From assembly GCF_001895025.1 (NCBI RefSeq), contig NZ_BCXI01000048.1, positions 1 through 53,609 of the forward strand: a stretch of DNA of 53,609 nt, written 5' to 3'. The position numbers were made by a program, and so were the translations under genes. Position 1 is the stretch's first letter, and each line of letters begins with the position of its first letter. Below the pieces are notes generated by a model. The model saw nothing but the letters and a program-made list of their open reading frames with translations. It ran no database searches and was not told the origin of the DNA. Of the stretch, positions 39,801 through 48,001 are shown one piece after another. The DNA is from Rhodococcus zopfii NBRC 100606 = JCM 9919. Lineage in GTDB: Bacteria > Actinomycetota > Actinomycetes > Mycobacteriales > Mycobacteriaceae.

Positions 39801-42800
39801 GCAAGCCGTTCTCGGACCGGGCGGACGGAACCGGGCTCAGCGAGGGCGCGGGGATGGTGGTGCTCGAGCGGCTCAGCGACGCCGAACGCAACGGCCACCG
39901 GGCGCTCGCGCTCATCCGCGGATCGGCGGTCAACCAGGACGGGGCCTCCAACGGATTGACCGCCCCGAACGGGCCGTCCCAGGAACGCGTGATCCGGCAG
40001 GCGCTGGCGTCCGCCGGGCTCGGCCCCGCCGACATCGACGCCGTGGAGGCGCACGGCACCGGCACGCGACTCGGGGACCCGATCGAGGCGCAGGCACTGC
40101 TGGCCACCTACGGCCAGCAGCGGGACGGCCGGCCGCTGTGGCTCGGATCGATCAAGTCGAACATCGGCCATGCCCAGGCGGCGGCCGGGGTGGCCGGCGT
40201 GATCAAGATGGTGCTGGCGATGCAGCACGGGGTGCTGCCGCCGAGCCTGCACGGCGACACACCGACCCGGCACGTCGACTGGACCGCGGGCGAGGTCTCG
40301 CTGCTCGCCGAGCCGGTGCCGTGGCCGGACACCGGACGGCCCCGTCGCGCCGGGGTGTCGTCGTTCGGGATCAGCGGCACGAACGCGCACGTGATCCTGG
40401 AACAGCCGGCCGCACGCGCGCTGCCGGAGGCGTCACCTCCGTCGGCGGCCCCGCTGGCCTGGGTGATCTCGGGAAAGACCGAGCATGCACTGCGCGCGCA
40501 GGCCACTCGGCTGGCGGCCTTCTGCGACCGGAGCGCGGATCTCCCGGATCCCGCCGACCTCGCGTACTCGCTGGCCACCACCCGGCCCGGTTTCCCTCAC
40601 CGCGGCGCGGTGATCGGAGGCACATCGGCCGATCTGCTCGACGGTCTGACCCGCCTCGCGACCGGACGGCCCGGCGGCAACGTCGTCACCGGGACGAGCA
40701 CCCGCGGCAGGACGGCGTTCATGTTCACCGGCCAGGGTGCGCAGCGCATCGGGATGGGTCGCGGCCTCCACGAGACCTACCCGGTGTTCGCCCGTGCCCT
40801 GGACGAGGCCTGCTCCGCACTCGACGAGCACGTGGAAATCCCGGTACGGCAGGTGCTCTGGGACGACACCGGCGGCGCGCTCGACCGCACCGAATACACC
40901 CAGCCGGCACTGTTCGCTCTCGAGGTGGCGCTGTACCGGCTGCTGCGGGAGTGGGGCCTCACCCCCGACTACCTGATCGGCCACTCCATCGGAGAGATCA
41001 CCGCCGCCCACGTCGCGGGGGTGTTCAACCTGCCCGATGCCGCCGCCCTGGTGGGTATCCGCGGCCGGTTGATGCAGGCGACCGAACCGGGCCTGATGAT
41101 CGCCGTGCGGGCCGGCGAGGGGGACATCCGGGCGCGGATCGACGGCCGCGTCGATCTCGCCGCCGTCAACGGCGCCGACGCGGTTGTCCTCTCGGGCGGC
41201 GAACGCGACGTCCGTGCCGTTGCGGCCGAATTGTCCGCCGCCGGACTGCAGACCACGACCCTGCGGGTCGGCCGGGCCTTCCATTCGACCCTGATGGAAC
41301 CCGTCCTCGACCGGTTCACCACCGCGGTGTCGCGGCTGACGGCACAACCGCCGGAGGTTCCGGTGATCTCCAACGTCACCGGGCGCGTCGCCTCGGCCGA
41401 GGAACTCACGTCGCCGGACTACTGGGCTCGGCACCTCCGGCACGCGGTGCGTTTCCACGACGGCGTGCGCGCACTCGGCGACCTCGGCGTCACCCGCCTT
41501 GTCGAGGTCGGTCCCGGTGCGGCCCTGGCCGCCCTCGCCTCCGAGGTCGTGCCGACCACGATCGCCACGCTGCCCGGTCGCGGCGATGAGGCACATGAGG
41601 TCGTCGAGGCGGTCGCTGCCGCCCACGTGCAGGGCGCCACGATCGACTGGGATCGGATGCTGCCCGGCCGGCGTCGGGTGGAGCTGCCCACCTACGCGTT
41701 CCAGCGGCGGTCCTTCTGGCCGACGGCGCCGACACGCACGAGCGGGGATCCGGCGGAGCTGGGGCTGGGCCCGGCCGGTCATCCGTTGCTCGGCGCCGCG
41801 GTGCCGCTCGACGACGACGCGGTGATGTTCACCGGAAAGCTGTCGCTGCACCGGGATTCGTGGATCGTGCCACCACCGGCCGACGACGGTGCCGAGCCGT
41901 CGACGGGTGAGGTGAGGACGGTGCTGCCTGCGGTTCTGGTCGACCTCACGCTGCACGCCGCGCACACCGTCGGTCTCGACCACATCGCCGAACTCACCGT
42001 GCACCATCCCCTCCTCCTCGCGCCGTCGGGACAGGCTTCGATTCGCGTGCTCGTGTCGACACCCGGCACCGACGGTGGTCGCACCATCACGATCTCGTCG
42101 ACCCCGGACGAGACCGAGAGCCCCGACACCTGGGTGCGGAATACCTCGGCGACGGTCGACGACGTCGTCGGTCCCGGTGGGGCACCGCATCGCATCTCGG
42201 GCGACGCCGACGCCGAGGTGCGCCTCGACGAGGGCACCGACACGGACGGGTTCGGCATCCATCCGGTGCTCCTGCAGGCGGCGCTCGCACCGGTGCTCGG
42301 CTGGGACGAGGTGCCGCTGATCTGGTCGGGGATCCGGTTGCACACGGTCGGCGCGGAGGCACTGTCGGTGAAGTTCGACGCCCTTGGGGGCGGACGGTAT
42401 CGCGTAGTCGCCGTCGACACCGCGGGTGAGCCGGTACTGACCGTCGATGCGCTGCAGGCGGTGCCGCAGGCCGACGGGTCGGGCACGGGACGCGGAGCGG
42501 CACAGCGACTGCATCGGCTGTCCTGGGTGCCGGTCGAGGTCGCCGCGACCGAACCGGCCCCCGGTCCGGTCGTCGTCCTCGGCGAGTCGGATTTCGACCC
42601 GACCTTCCCGCACTGTTCCGATCCGGCAGCGCTGCGTACCGCGAGGGACGGTGCGGTCGCGGACGGCGAGCGGCGGCCATGGACGGTGCTCGTCGAATGC
42701 CGCACGGCCGGCGGGCACGGTCCCGGTGCCGTTCACGACGGGTGCGCCCGGGTGCTGCGGCTGCTGCAGGCGTGGCTCGACGACGACGATGTCGCGGACA

Positions 42801-44416
42801 GCACGCTCGTTCTCGTGACCCGCAACGCGATGGTCACCGGAACCGAGCGGGACCGCACCGAGGACACCGATCCGGGGGCCGCGGCGCTGTGGGGGCTTGT
42901 CGGCTCCGCGCAGAGTGAGAACCCGAACCGATTCGTGCTGATCGATCTCGACGACGCGGCGGACACCGAAGCCGCGATCACGGCCGCGCTGGCGAGCGGG
43001 GAACCGCAGTCGGCAGTCCGCACCGGTGCCGTTCTTGCGCCTCGGGTGCGGCGGCTGCGTGCCGCCGACGAGTCCGGTCCCCCGTTCGATCCCGCCGGTA
43101 CCGTTCTGATCACCGGCGGCACCGGCACCCTCGGGTCGCTGGTCGCGCGGCACCTGGTGACCGAGCACGAGGCACGGCATGTGCTGTTGACCAGCCGCCG
43201 TGGACCCGCCGCCGAGGGCTGTGATCGGCTGCTGCGCGAGCTGAGGGACAGGGGAGCGGAAGCGCGTGCGGTTGCCTGCGACACCGCCGACGAGGCGGCC
43301 GTCGCCGAGTTGCTGCGCCGGATCCCGTCGGAACATCCGCTCACGGCGGTCGTCCACGCGGCCGGCGTGATCGACGACAGCACCCTGACAGCGCTCACCC
43401 CCGAGCGACTCGACACGGTGCTGCGGCCGAAAGTCGACGCGGCCTGGAACCTGCACCGGCTGACCGTGACCTCCGATGTGCGGGCGTTCGTCGTGTTCTC
43501 GTCCCTCGCCGGCATTCTCGGGGCACCCGGGCAGGCGAACTACGCCGCCGCGAACACATTCCTCGACGCCCTCGCCCATCACCGTCACGCCCTCGGGCTG
43601 CCCGCACTCTCGATCGCGTGGGGCATGTGGGCACCCCCGAGCACCATGACCGGCCACCTGGGGACGCTCGATCTCGCCCGGTCCCTCCGCAGCGGCATGA
43701 CCCCGCTGACCGCGGAGGACGGTCTGGCTCTCTTCGACAGCGCGCTGGCGGCCGGGGTACCCACCGTGGTGGCCGCCCGGTTCGACCACACCGGCGCGGC
43801 GGCACCCTATGTGCCTGCGCCGCTGCGCGGCCTGATCCGGCAAGCCCGTCCGCGTGCCGCGGGGCCGGCGGCGGCCGGATCCGCGGATACCGGGTCGTCG
43901 AATTGGGCTCAGCGCCTCGCCGAGCGGTCGGTTCCCGAGCAGCGGCATCTGATGCTCGGGCTGGTCCGGGGCGCAGCGGCCGCGGTGCTCGGCCACGACG
44001 CGCCGGACTCGGTCGACCCGGAGCAGGCATTCAAGGAGCTCGGTTTCGACTCGCTGGCAGCTGTGGCGCTCCGCAATGAACTCGGTGCCGCCACCGGGCT
44101 CCGGCTGCCGACGACGATGGTGTTCGATCACCCGAATCCGCGGGCGGTTGCGGAGTTCCTGCGCGCGGAACTCGTTCCGGATCCGGTGGCGGTCGCCTGT
44201 GCCGACATCGACCGGCTCCGGCTGGACCTTGCCGAGGTCGGCGGCGACGGGCAGGCGCGGTCCGCGATCGCGGCGCGGCTGGAATCCCTGTTGGCCGAGC
44301 TCGGATCCCCGGACCGGGCAGGGACCGACGCGGTCGACAAGATTCGGGCCGCGACCGGCGAGGAAATCCTCGACCTGATCGACCGCGACCTGGGGCCCGA
44401 CGACGGGTCGATATGA
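33827..44416 (+). CDS. Bimodular type I polyketide synthase
   Basis: 3529 residues. N-terminal docking helix (LLDYLKRVTAELYQVKEKL, residues 7-25). Module 1: KS (34-460; Cys207, His342, His382), AT (566-880; GHSQGE with Ser657, YASH at 758-761, the methylmalonyl-CoA signature), DH (933-1205; His967, Asp1135), KR (~1215-1570; Ser1528/1529, Tyr1542, Asn1546, LDD at 1485-1487, B-type) and ACP (Ser1707). Module 2: KS (1768 on; Cys1941, His2076, His2115), AT (2295 on; Ser2387, RAFH at 2483-2486, malonyl type), a DH-like region (2651-2890) lacking both catalytic residues, KR (~3092 on; IDD 3182-3184, Tyr3239) and ACP (Ser3409). C-terminal docking tail (EILDLIDRDLG). No loading module, ER or thioesterase. 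Predicted output: a 2-methyl-2-enoyl unit extended to a 3-hydroxyacyl chain. Partner synthases must lie elsewhere. Confidence 0.95.
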   Translation: MTDQATLLDYLKRVTAELYQVKEKLHESEAVRHEPIAVIGMGCRFPGGVRSPQDLWQLVESGSETVTGFPEDRGWNSAELYDPKAEQAGKTYTLQGSFLDDPAGFDPEVFGISPREALAMDPQQRLLLETSWETFEHAGLDPRSVHGSRVGVFTGLSGIDYAARAGGRPPADLEGYFITGNAMSVASGRVAYSFGLSGPAITVDTACSSSLVSIHLAMQALRGGECELALAGGSTVMATPGVFVEFSRQRGLARDGRCKAFSAAADGTAWGEGAAMIALERLSDAQRHGRRILAVIRGSAVNQDGASNGLTAPNRRAQERVIRQALSNAGIGPADVDVVEAHGTGTTLGDPIEASALLATYGRDRPAGRPLWLGSVKSNLGHTQAAAGVAGVMKMIMAMRHGVLPKTLHIDQPTPHVDWSAGTVSLLTENREWPELDRPRRAAVSSFGISGTNAHVVLEQSPPDEQPAPDPSAPAGEVVAWLVSGHTEPALRAQAVRLREYVSAHPELTPAAVAGSLLGSRAAFDHRAAVIGARSETLLGGLGALARGAPSADVVTGVATEAGDRPVFVFPGQGSQWVGMATELLDTSPVFADAVRACAEALAPHTTFSLLEVLRDRDPASLDRVDVVQPALFAMMVGLAELWRSHGVEPAAVVGHSQGEIAAACVAGALNLSDAALVVAARSRVIAASARRGGGMASVALPADVVRDRISPWAGAVEVAAVNGPSATVVSGPVGALDALVGQCRDDGVQARRIAVEYASHCADISVLREPILDVLAPVRPRRSRIPFYSAVTGGVLDGATLDADYWYRNLRHPVRFEPATRALAADGYRLFVESCSHPVLTVPMQETLDAEGVAGYVVGTLRRDRADLRQFTAALADAHVHGVQVEWDRVRWARRPGQQWVDLPTYAFQRRRYWLDGPAPEGDVASAGLDTGGHPMLAASVELGDGRGAVFTSVLSLHRLPWLHDHMVGDAVVLPGTAFVELALHAGNRVACGRLEELTLEAPLVVPADGEVAVQVSVLADGDTGRCAVAVHSRPPDGSPDTPWTRHATGTLATATVDAADFPELQWPPADAAPVDIRGLYDLLDEAGYGYGPVFRGLRAAWRRGDDLYGEVRLGGDDPAAAVAGYGIHPAVLDAALHLIALGTAGTGVRLPFAWRDVQVHAVGATALRVHITTTGPERYRVSAYDATGRPVVTADSLTLRPLGETGAPVPGVGAGLYRVEWMPVGSPAPAPTGPMPVDLMPLTEALAGDGDLAGRVLWLPAEPGEEPDTPARAHAAAEATLHAVQSWLRDERLAETRLLVTTRHAVAVRDDEPVDDVAAAPTWGLVGAVQNENPDRIILVDLDGAAGTLPDPASLSTALSCNESQIAVRDGVLLTPLLAAVAPAETGPPPFGSDSIVLISGGTGTIGRLIARHLAIRYGVRRLVLIGRHALDAGSASALRAECAATGTDVEIAACDVTDRAAVAALLDGIPGLTGVIHAAGVLDDATAATLSAGQLHAVLRPKLDGAWHLHELTRDRALTAFVLFSSAAGVLGGAGQSNYAAANVFLDALAQHRRAHGLPAVSLAWGLWDRPSGMTSHLDAADLDRLQRNGIDTIDVDSGLALFDAGLAANRPLIVPLRLSTRAARTEGQSLPPILRRVLGTRRRRVAATASSTGLADELRALEPGDRYSRVLDIVTTHVAAALGYDSGEAIDPERAFKQLGFDSLTAVELRNQLATATGVKLAATVVFDYPTAGELARELLTRLLGSETAPQPTTAPARARSADDPIAIVGMACRYPGEVHCPDDLWRLVRDGRCAVGAYPHNRGWNLDEVYDPDPERTGTTYMKEGGFLHDADEFDAAFFGISPREAIAMDPQHRLLLESAWEALEHAGIRPDTPDLTDTGVYVGLMGGDYGFHLMTRRDVDAEGYLMTGTSNSVASGRISYALGFTGPAVTVDTACSSSLVAVHLAARALRDGECALALAGGATVMATPGVLIEFSRQRGLAPDGRCKPFSDRADGTGLSEGAGMVVLERLSDAERNGHRALALIRGSAVNQDGASNGLTAPNGPSQERVIRQALASAGLGPADIDAVEAHGTGTRLGDPIEAQALLATYGQQRDGRPLWLGSIKSNIGHAQAAAGVAGVIKMVLAMQHGVLPPSLHGDTPTRHVDWTAGEVSLLAEPVPWPDTGRPRRAGVSSFGISGTNAHVILEQPAARALPEASPPSAAPLAWVISGKTEHALRAQATRLAAFCDRSADLPDPADLAYSLATTRPGFPHRGAVIGGTSADLLDGLTRLATGRPGGNVVTGTSTRGRTAFMFTGQGAQRIGMGRGLHETYPVFARALDEACSALDEHVEIPVRQVLWDDTGGALDRTEYTQPALFALEVALYRLLREWGLTPDYLIGHSIGEITAAHVAGVFNLPDAAALVGIRGRLMQATEPGLMIAVRAGEGDIRARIDGRVDLAAVNGADAVVLSGGERDVRAVAAELSAAGLQTTTLRVGRAFHSTLMEPVLDRFTTAVSRLTAQPPEVPVISNVTGRVASAEELTSPDYWARHLRHAVRFHDGVRALGDLGVTRLVEVGPGAALAALASEVVPTTIATLPGRGDEAHEVVEAVAAAHVQGATIDWDRMLPGRRRVELPTYAFQRRSFWPTAPTRTSGDPAELGLGPAGHPLLGAAVPLDDDAVMFTGKLSLHRDSWIVPPPADDGAEPSTGEVRTVLPAVLVDLTLHAAHTVGLDHIAELTVHHPLLLAPSGQASIRVLVSTPGTDGGRTITISSTPDETESPDTWVRNTSATVDDVVGPGGAPHRISGDADAEVRLDEGTDTDGFGIHPVLLQAALAPVLGWDEVPLIWSGIRLHTVGAEALSVKFDALGGGRYRVVAVDTAGEPVLTVDALQAVPQADGSGTGRGAAQRLHRLSWVPVEVAATEPAPGPVVVLGESDFDPTFPHCSDPAALRTARDGAVADGERRPWTVLVECRTAGGHGPGAVHDGCARVLRLLQAWLDDDDVADSTLVLVTRNAMVTGTERDRTEDTDPGAAALWGLVGSAQSENPNRFVLIDLDDAADTEAAITAALASGEPQSAVRTGAVLAPRVRRLRAADESGPPFDPAGTVLITGGTGTLGSLVARHLVTEHEARHVLLTSRRGPAAEGCDRLLRELRDRGAEARAVACDTADEAAVAELLRRIPSEHPLTAVVHAAGVIDDSTLTALTPERLDTVLRPKVDAAWNLHRLTVTSDVRAFVVFSSLAGILGAPGQANYAAANTFLDALAHHRHALGLPALSIAWGMWAPPSTMTGHLGTLDLARSLRSGMTPLTAEDGLALFDSALAAGVPTVVAARFDHTGAAAPYVPAPLRGLIRQARPRAAGPAAAGSADTGSSNWAQRLAERSVPEQRHLMLGLVRGAAAAVLGHDAPDSVDPEQAFKELGFDSLAAVALRNELGAATGLRLPTTMVFDHPNPRAVAEFLRAELVPDPVAVACADIDRLRLDLAEVGGDGQARSAIAARLESLLAELGSPDRAGTDAVDKIRAATGEEILDLIDRDLGPDDGSI

Positions 44417-44453
44417 CGCCCCTCGCAGCGAGCCGATCCGCCGCGCGGCCGGA

Positions 44454-46052
44454 TCAGAGCGGTGCAGCACCCTTCGGCGCGGCAGCCGGCGGCCCGTCCG
44501 CACGTACCATGCGGAACGAGTTCGCCAAACCGAGCAGTGCCGCGCCGAGCGGGACGAGCAACGCGATCTGCAGAGCGATCGGGCGTGCGTCGGTGTTGAT
44601 CCGGACGACCTCGTCGCGGATCACTGGCGGCTGACCGGCGAGCAACTCCTCGAGCTGGGTGTTGCTCATGACCTCCGCGTCCTCCTCGAGGACCTGGGCG
44701 ACGCGTTGCTGCTCGGCGGGCGGCAGCACATCGCTCGACTCCGCCATCGACGTGAACGTGATGGACAGGGTCGCGAGCAGGATGGCGCCGGCGAACGCCA
44801 GTCCGAACGACAGGCCGAAGGACCCGGCTGCCGAGTTGGTTCCGGCCGCTTCGCTGACCCGTTCCTCCGTGATCGGCGCGAGCGTGTAGTTGTTCAGCTG
44901 CGAGACCAGCAGGCCCAGACCCGAGCCGGCGATCGCGAGGGGAAGCAGCAGACCCCATCCGAAGTCGGCGCGCGGCACGATCGGAATCAGGACCACGATC
45001 CCGATCGTGACGAGCAGAAATCCCCACCTGATGACAGCTCCCGGTCGACGGTCGCCGAGCTTCCTGCCTGCGACCAGTGCGACGACGAACATGCTGAGAG
45101 AGAGCGGGGCGAGGGACAGGCCCGCCTGCATGGCGTTGTACTCGAGCACCATCTGCAGGTAGATCGGCAGCGCGATCATGATGCCGCCGAGGGCGATCTG
45201 CTGGAGCATCTGTCCGGTGATGCCGAGCCGGAAGACCTTCGACCGGAACAGATCCGGATCGAGCAGTGGGGTCGAACCGGCGCGTGTGCGTCGCACCAGC
45301 CAGAAGGCGAGGCCGGCGAGTGCGGCCACGCCGATCACCAGCAACCCTGCGACCGCTTCGCCGCCTTCCTGCCAGACCAGGATGCCCAGCACGATGCCGC
45401 CCATGCCGAGCACGGACAGGAGTGCACCGACCCCGTCGACACCGCGGGATCCGGTGTAGGGCACGTCGCGGACGAGTCCGATACCGGAGAGCACAACGGC
45501 GATGATCACCACCTCGAGCACGAACGCGAGGCGCCAGGACAGGTAGGTGGTGATGAATCCGCCGAGCAGCGGTCCGACGGCCGCGGCTATCGCGGCGGCC
45601 GCGCCGACGAGTGCGTAGACCTTCTTCTGCGCGTCCCCTTCGAAGTTGCCGTGGATCAGGGATTGCATCGCCGGCAGCAGCAGCGACGCCCCGATCCCGC
45701 CGACGACGGCCCAGAACACGATCACCGCGGTCAGGCTCTGCGCGAGGGCCATCGCCGCGGCGCCCGTCGCATAACCGAGCAACCCCAGCACGTAGGCGCG
45801 TCGGCGGCCGATGAGGTCGCCGATCTTGCTGCCGATGAGGATGAATGCGGCGGATACCAGTGCCTCGAGCGCGATCGCCGATTGCACACCGCTGACCGTC
45901 GTGTCGAGATCGCGCACCACCGACGAGATCGACACATTCATCAGCGAGGTATCCACCACGAGGACGAACATCGCCATCGCAAGCAGAATCGCGAGCAATT
46001 CCGGGTGGCCGGATTGTTGATCGGAACCGCGGGTAATCGACTCGTCGGTCAT
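44454..46052 (-). CDS. MFS drug transporter, DHA2 (14-helix) family
   Basis: About 532 residues from the ATG at 46052 (MTDESITRGSDQQ). The hydropathy pattern is that of a 14-helix DHA2 proton antiporter. Motif A-like GSKIGDLIGRRRAYVLG follows helix 2, and GPLLGGFITTYLSWRLAF is the typical motif C region in helix 5. The Asp in helix 1 (LVVDTSLMNV) is conserved in this family. It is tail-to-tail with the polyketide synthase (37-base gap) and divergent from the Rieske oxygenase gene, so it could export the polyketide or a compound linked to the oxygenase cluster. A soluble C-terminal loop (SSDVLPPAEQQ to LAGQPPVIRDE) precedes the last helix. Confidence 0.88.
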   Translation of the reverse strand: MTDESITRGSDQQSGHPELLAILLAMAMFVLVVDTSLMNVSISSVVRDLDTTVSGVQSAIALEALVSAAFILIGSKIGDLIGRRRAYVLGLLGYATGAAAMALAQSLTAVIVFWAVVGGIGASLLLPAMQSLIHGNFEGDAQKKVYALVGAAAAIAAAVGPLLGGFITTYLSWRLAFVLEVVIIAVVLSGIGLVRDVPYTGSRGVDGVGALLSVLGMGGIVLGILVWQEGGEAVAGLLVIGVAALAGLAFWLVRRTRAGSTPLLDPDLFRSKVFRLGITGQMLQQIALGGIMIALPIYLQMVLEYNAMQAGLSLAPLSLSMFVVALVAGRKLGDRRPGAVIRWGFLLVTIGIVVLIPIVPRADFGWGLLLPLAIAGSGLGLLVSQLNNYTLAPITEERVSEAAGTNSAAGSFGLSFGLAFAGAILLATLSITFTSMAESSDVLPPAEQQRVAQVLEEDAEVMSNTQLEELLAGQPPVIRDEVVRINTDARPIALQIALLVPLGAALLGLANSFRMVRADGPPAAAPKGAAPL

Positions 46053-46576
46053 GGCAGTCCACCGTTTCCGCCCTCGTGAACTTATCCGCACAGCGTGTGC
46101 GGCATCCACCGCTGGATTCAGAGGGTACGCGCCTGCGCACCGCCCCGACCGGATTCGCGTGCAAATCGGCCGTCCGTCCGCTGCGCGATCGCGGCGCATC
46201 GACCCGGATATCCATGTGACCCACACCCATTGACACCATCGATTGTGGCGTGCATCATAAGTAATCAATCAAGTGATTAATTTGTTCGGGGCCGGTCGAC
46301 ACCATCGACCGTGGGGGCACAACGAGCCGAACCGTGGCTGCGCTTTCTCCTCACCGGCCCCGGAGGTCCGGTCCCGCACCGGAAGACGGTCGCGCCACCA
46401 GATTCACCACCCTCCCGCGAGACCCGGGAGGTACCGCGGCGTGTCCGCGCCCCCGGAACCACCCCTGCATGCTCGTCCGCTCGAACAGTCAAGAGCCAAG
46501 AGCCACATTACTTTCGGATCTTCACATCGACAGCCCGCGTTTCACGACATCGTCGACGACGAGAAGGAGCGAGATC
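46053..46576. promoter_or_regulatory. Divergent control region of the MFS and oxygenase genes
   Basis: 524 bases without a gene. Two copies of GACACCATCGA followed by a TGTGG or CGTGG half-site (46232-46250 and 46298-46314) flank a palindrome TAATCA-N6-TGATTA (46262-46279), the most AT-rich spot here. This looks like operator sites for a MarR-, GntR- or TetR-type regulator, but no regulator gene is nearby. An AGGAG site at 46565-46569 serves the oxygenase gene. Confidence 0.5.
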
Positions 46577-47962
46577 ATGAGTTCCACGCAGCCCCTGACG
46601 GATCCGGTACGGCCGGCGCGGCCCGGCGAGTGGGTCGACACCGGTTTCGGCCTGGCCGACATCGGCCACGACAGGTTCTCCCTGCGCATCAGCACCGACC
46701 GCTACACCTCCCGCGACTTCGCCGAGCGTGAGCGGGAATCGATCTGGATGAAGGTGTGGCAGGTCGCCGGCCGTGTCGACGAGCTGCCCGAGGTCGGCGA
46801 CTGGAAGGTCTTCGAGATCTACGACCAGTCGTTCATCCTCGTCCGCGGCAAGGACGACCGGATCCGTGGCTTCGTCAACGCCTGCCGCCACCGCGGCAAC
46901 CCCCTGTGCACCGGCAAGGGCAACACGCAGCGGTTCATGTGCCAGTACCACCTGTGGTCCTACGATCTCGAGGGCAAGCTGCGCGGTGTCCTGCGCGAGC
47001 GGGTGCTCGGCCCGATCGACAAGGACGACAACTCGCTCATCCCCGCCTCCGTCGACACCTTCGCCGGATTCATCTTCGTCAACCCCGACCCGAATGCCGA
47101 GCCACTGGCCGACTACCTCGGCCCCGAGGTCGCCGAGATGTTGGCGCCCTACCGGCTCGACGAGATGGTCACGGTGATGGACGTCCGCGAAAAGCTGGAC
47201 TGCAACTGGAAAGTCGTCGTCGATGCCTTCTCCGAGGGCTACCACATCAACGGCATCCACCCGGAACTGCTGAAGGTGATCAACATCGACCCCAGCACGA
47301 GCCGTCACCGCTTCATGGACGAGCACTGCGTCTCGGTGGCCCCGTTCGAGGTCGCCGGGGTAAACACGTACGGCCCCGAAGAGCAGGTCCAGGGAATTCG
47401 CGAACTTCCCGGCACCTTCCCGACCGTCACCGCCGTCCTGCCCCGATTCGAAGAACTGGTCGACGGATACCGCACCGAGGGCGTCCTCGAATTCCCGGAG
47501 GGGGTGACGGTCCGCACCCTCCTGCAGCAGGCCACCCGCGACACCCTGACCGGCCAAGGCCTGGATGTCAGCGGCCTCACCGACGCGCAGATGAGCGACA
47601 ACCACGGCTGGGTGCTCTTCCCGAACTTCTTCATGACGATCCGGGCCGGGGAAGCCACCGTCATCCTCGCGCTCCCCGATCCGGACGGTGACCCGAACCG
47701 CTGCGTCTGGCACATCAGCAGCTACATGTGGCTACCCCCGGAGGTCCGGGGCAGCTTCCAGGTCGAGCCGGTCCGGGTTGAGGAACCGGGCAGCTTCCAG
47801 TACTTCCTGGCGCTCCAGCAGGACTACGAGCAGATGCCGCGCCAGCAGCGCGGCCTCCGCAACAAGGGCCTCGACCACATGACGCTGGTCAAGGAAGAGA
47901 TCGTCATCGCCCACTTCCACGCTGCCGTCGACCGCTACCTCGCGGCCGCCGCGACTTCGTGA
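46577..47962 (+). CDS. Rieske non-heme iron oxygenase, alpha subunit
   Basis: 461 residues. The Rieske [2Fe-2S] ligands are Cys103-x-His105 and Cys122-x2-His125 (NACRHRGNPLC, FMCQYHLWSYD). The mononuclear iron site includes His223 and His228 in EGYHINGIHPE, with Asp216 as the probable electron bridge. This is the catalytic alpha subunit of a ring-hydroxylating or demethylating oxygenase that would need a reductase/ferredoxin, not seen in the window. The ATG at 46577 has a good AGGAG site; the frame is open upstream but not conserved. The substrate is unknown. Confidence 0.9.
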   Translation: MSSTQPLTDPVRPARPGEWVDTGFGLADIGHDRFSLRISTDRYTSRDFAERERESIWMKVWQVAGRVDELPEVGDWKVFEIYDQSFILVRGKDDRIRGFVNACRHRGNPLCTGKGNTQRFMCQYHLWSYDLEGKLRGVLRERVLGPIDKDDNSLIPASVDTFAGFIFVNPDPNAEPLADYLGPEVAEMLAPYRLDEMVTVMDVREKLDCNWKVVVDAFSEGYHINGIHPELLKVINIDPSTSRHRFMDEHCVSVAPFEVAGVNTYGPEEQVQGIRELPGTFPTVTAVLPRFEELVDGYRTEGVLEFPEGVTVRTLLQQATRDTLTGQGLDVSGLTDAQMSDNHGWVLFPNFFMTIRAGEATVILALPDPDGDPNRCVWHISSYMWLPPEVRGSFQVEPVRVEEPGSFQYFLALQQDYEQMPRQQRGLRNKGLDHMTLVKEEIVIAHFHAAVDRYLAAAATS

Positions 47963-48001
47963 CCACCGACCACCGACCACCGACCGAAAGAGACTTCTCT
48001 T

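Noticed and set aside
33530-40390. A 2286-residue open frame on the minus strand across the polyketide synthase
   Set aside because: It is antisense to clearly conserved KS, AT, DH and KR domains. Its translation is low-complexity Arg/Gly/Ala/His/Val sequence typical of the mirror frame of GC-rich genes.
40433-44503. A 1356-residue open frame on the minus strand across the polyketide synthase
   Set aside because: Same reason: mirror frame of a GC-rich gene, no recognisable domain.
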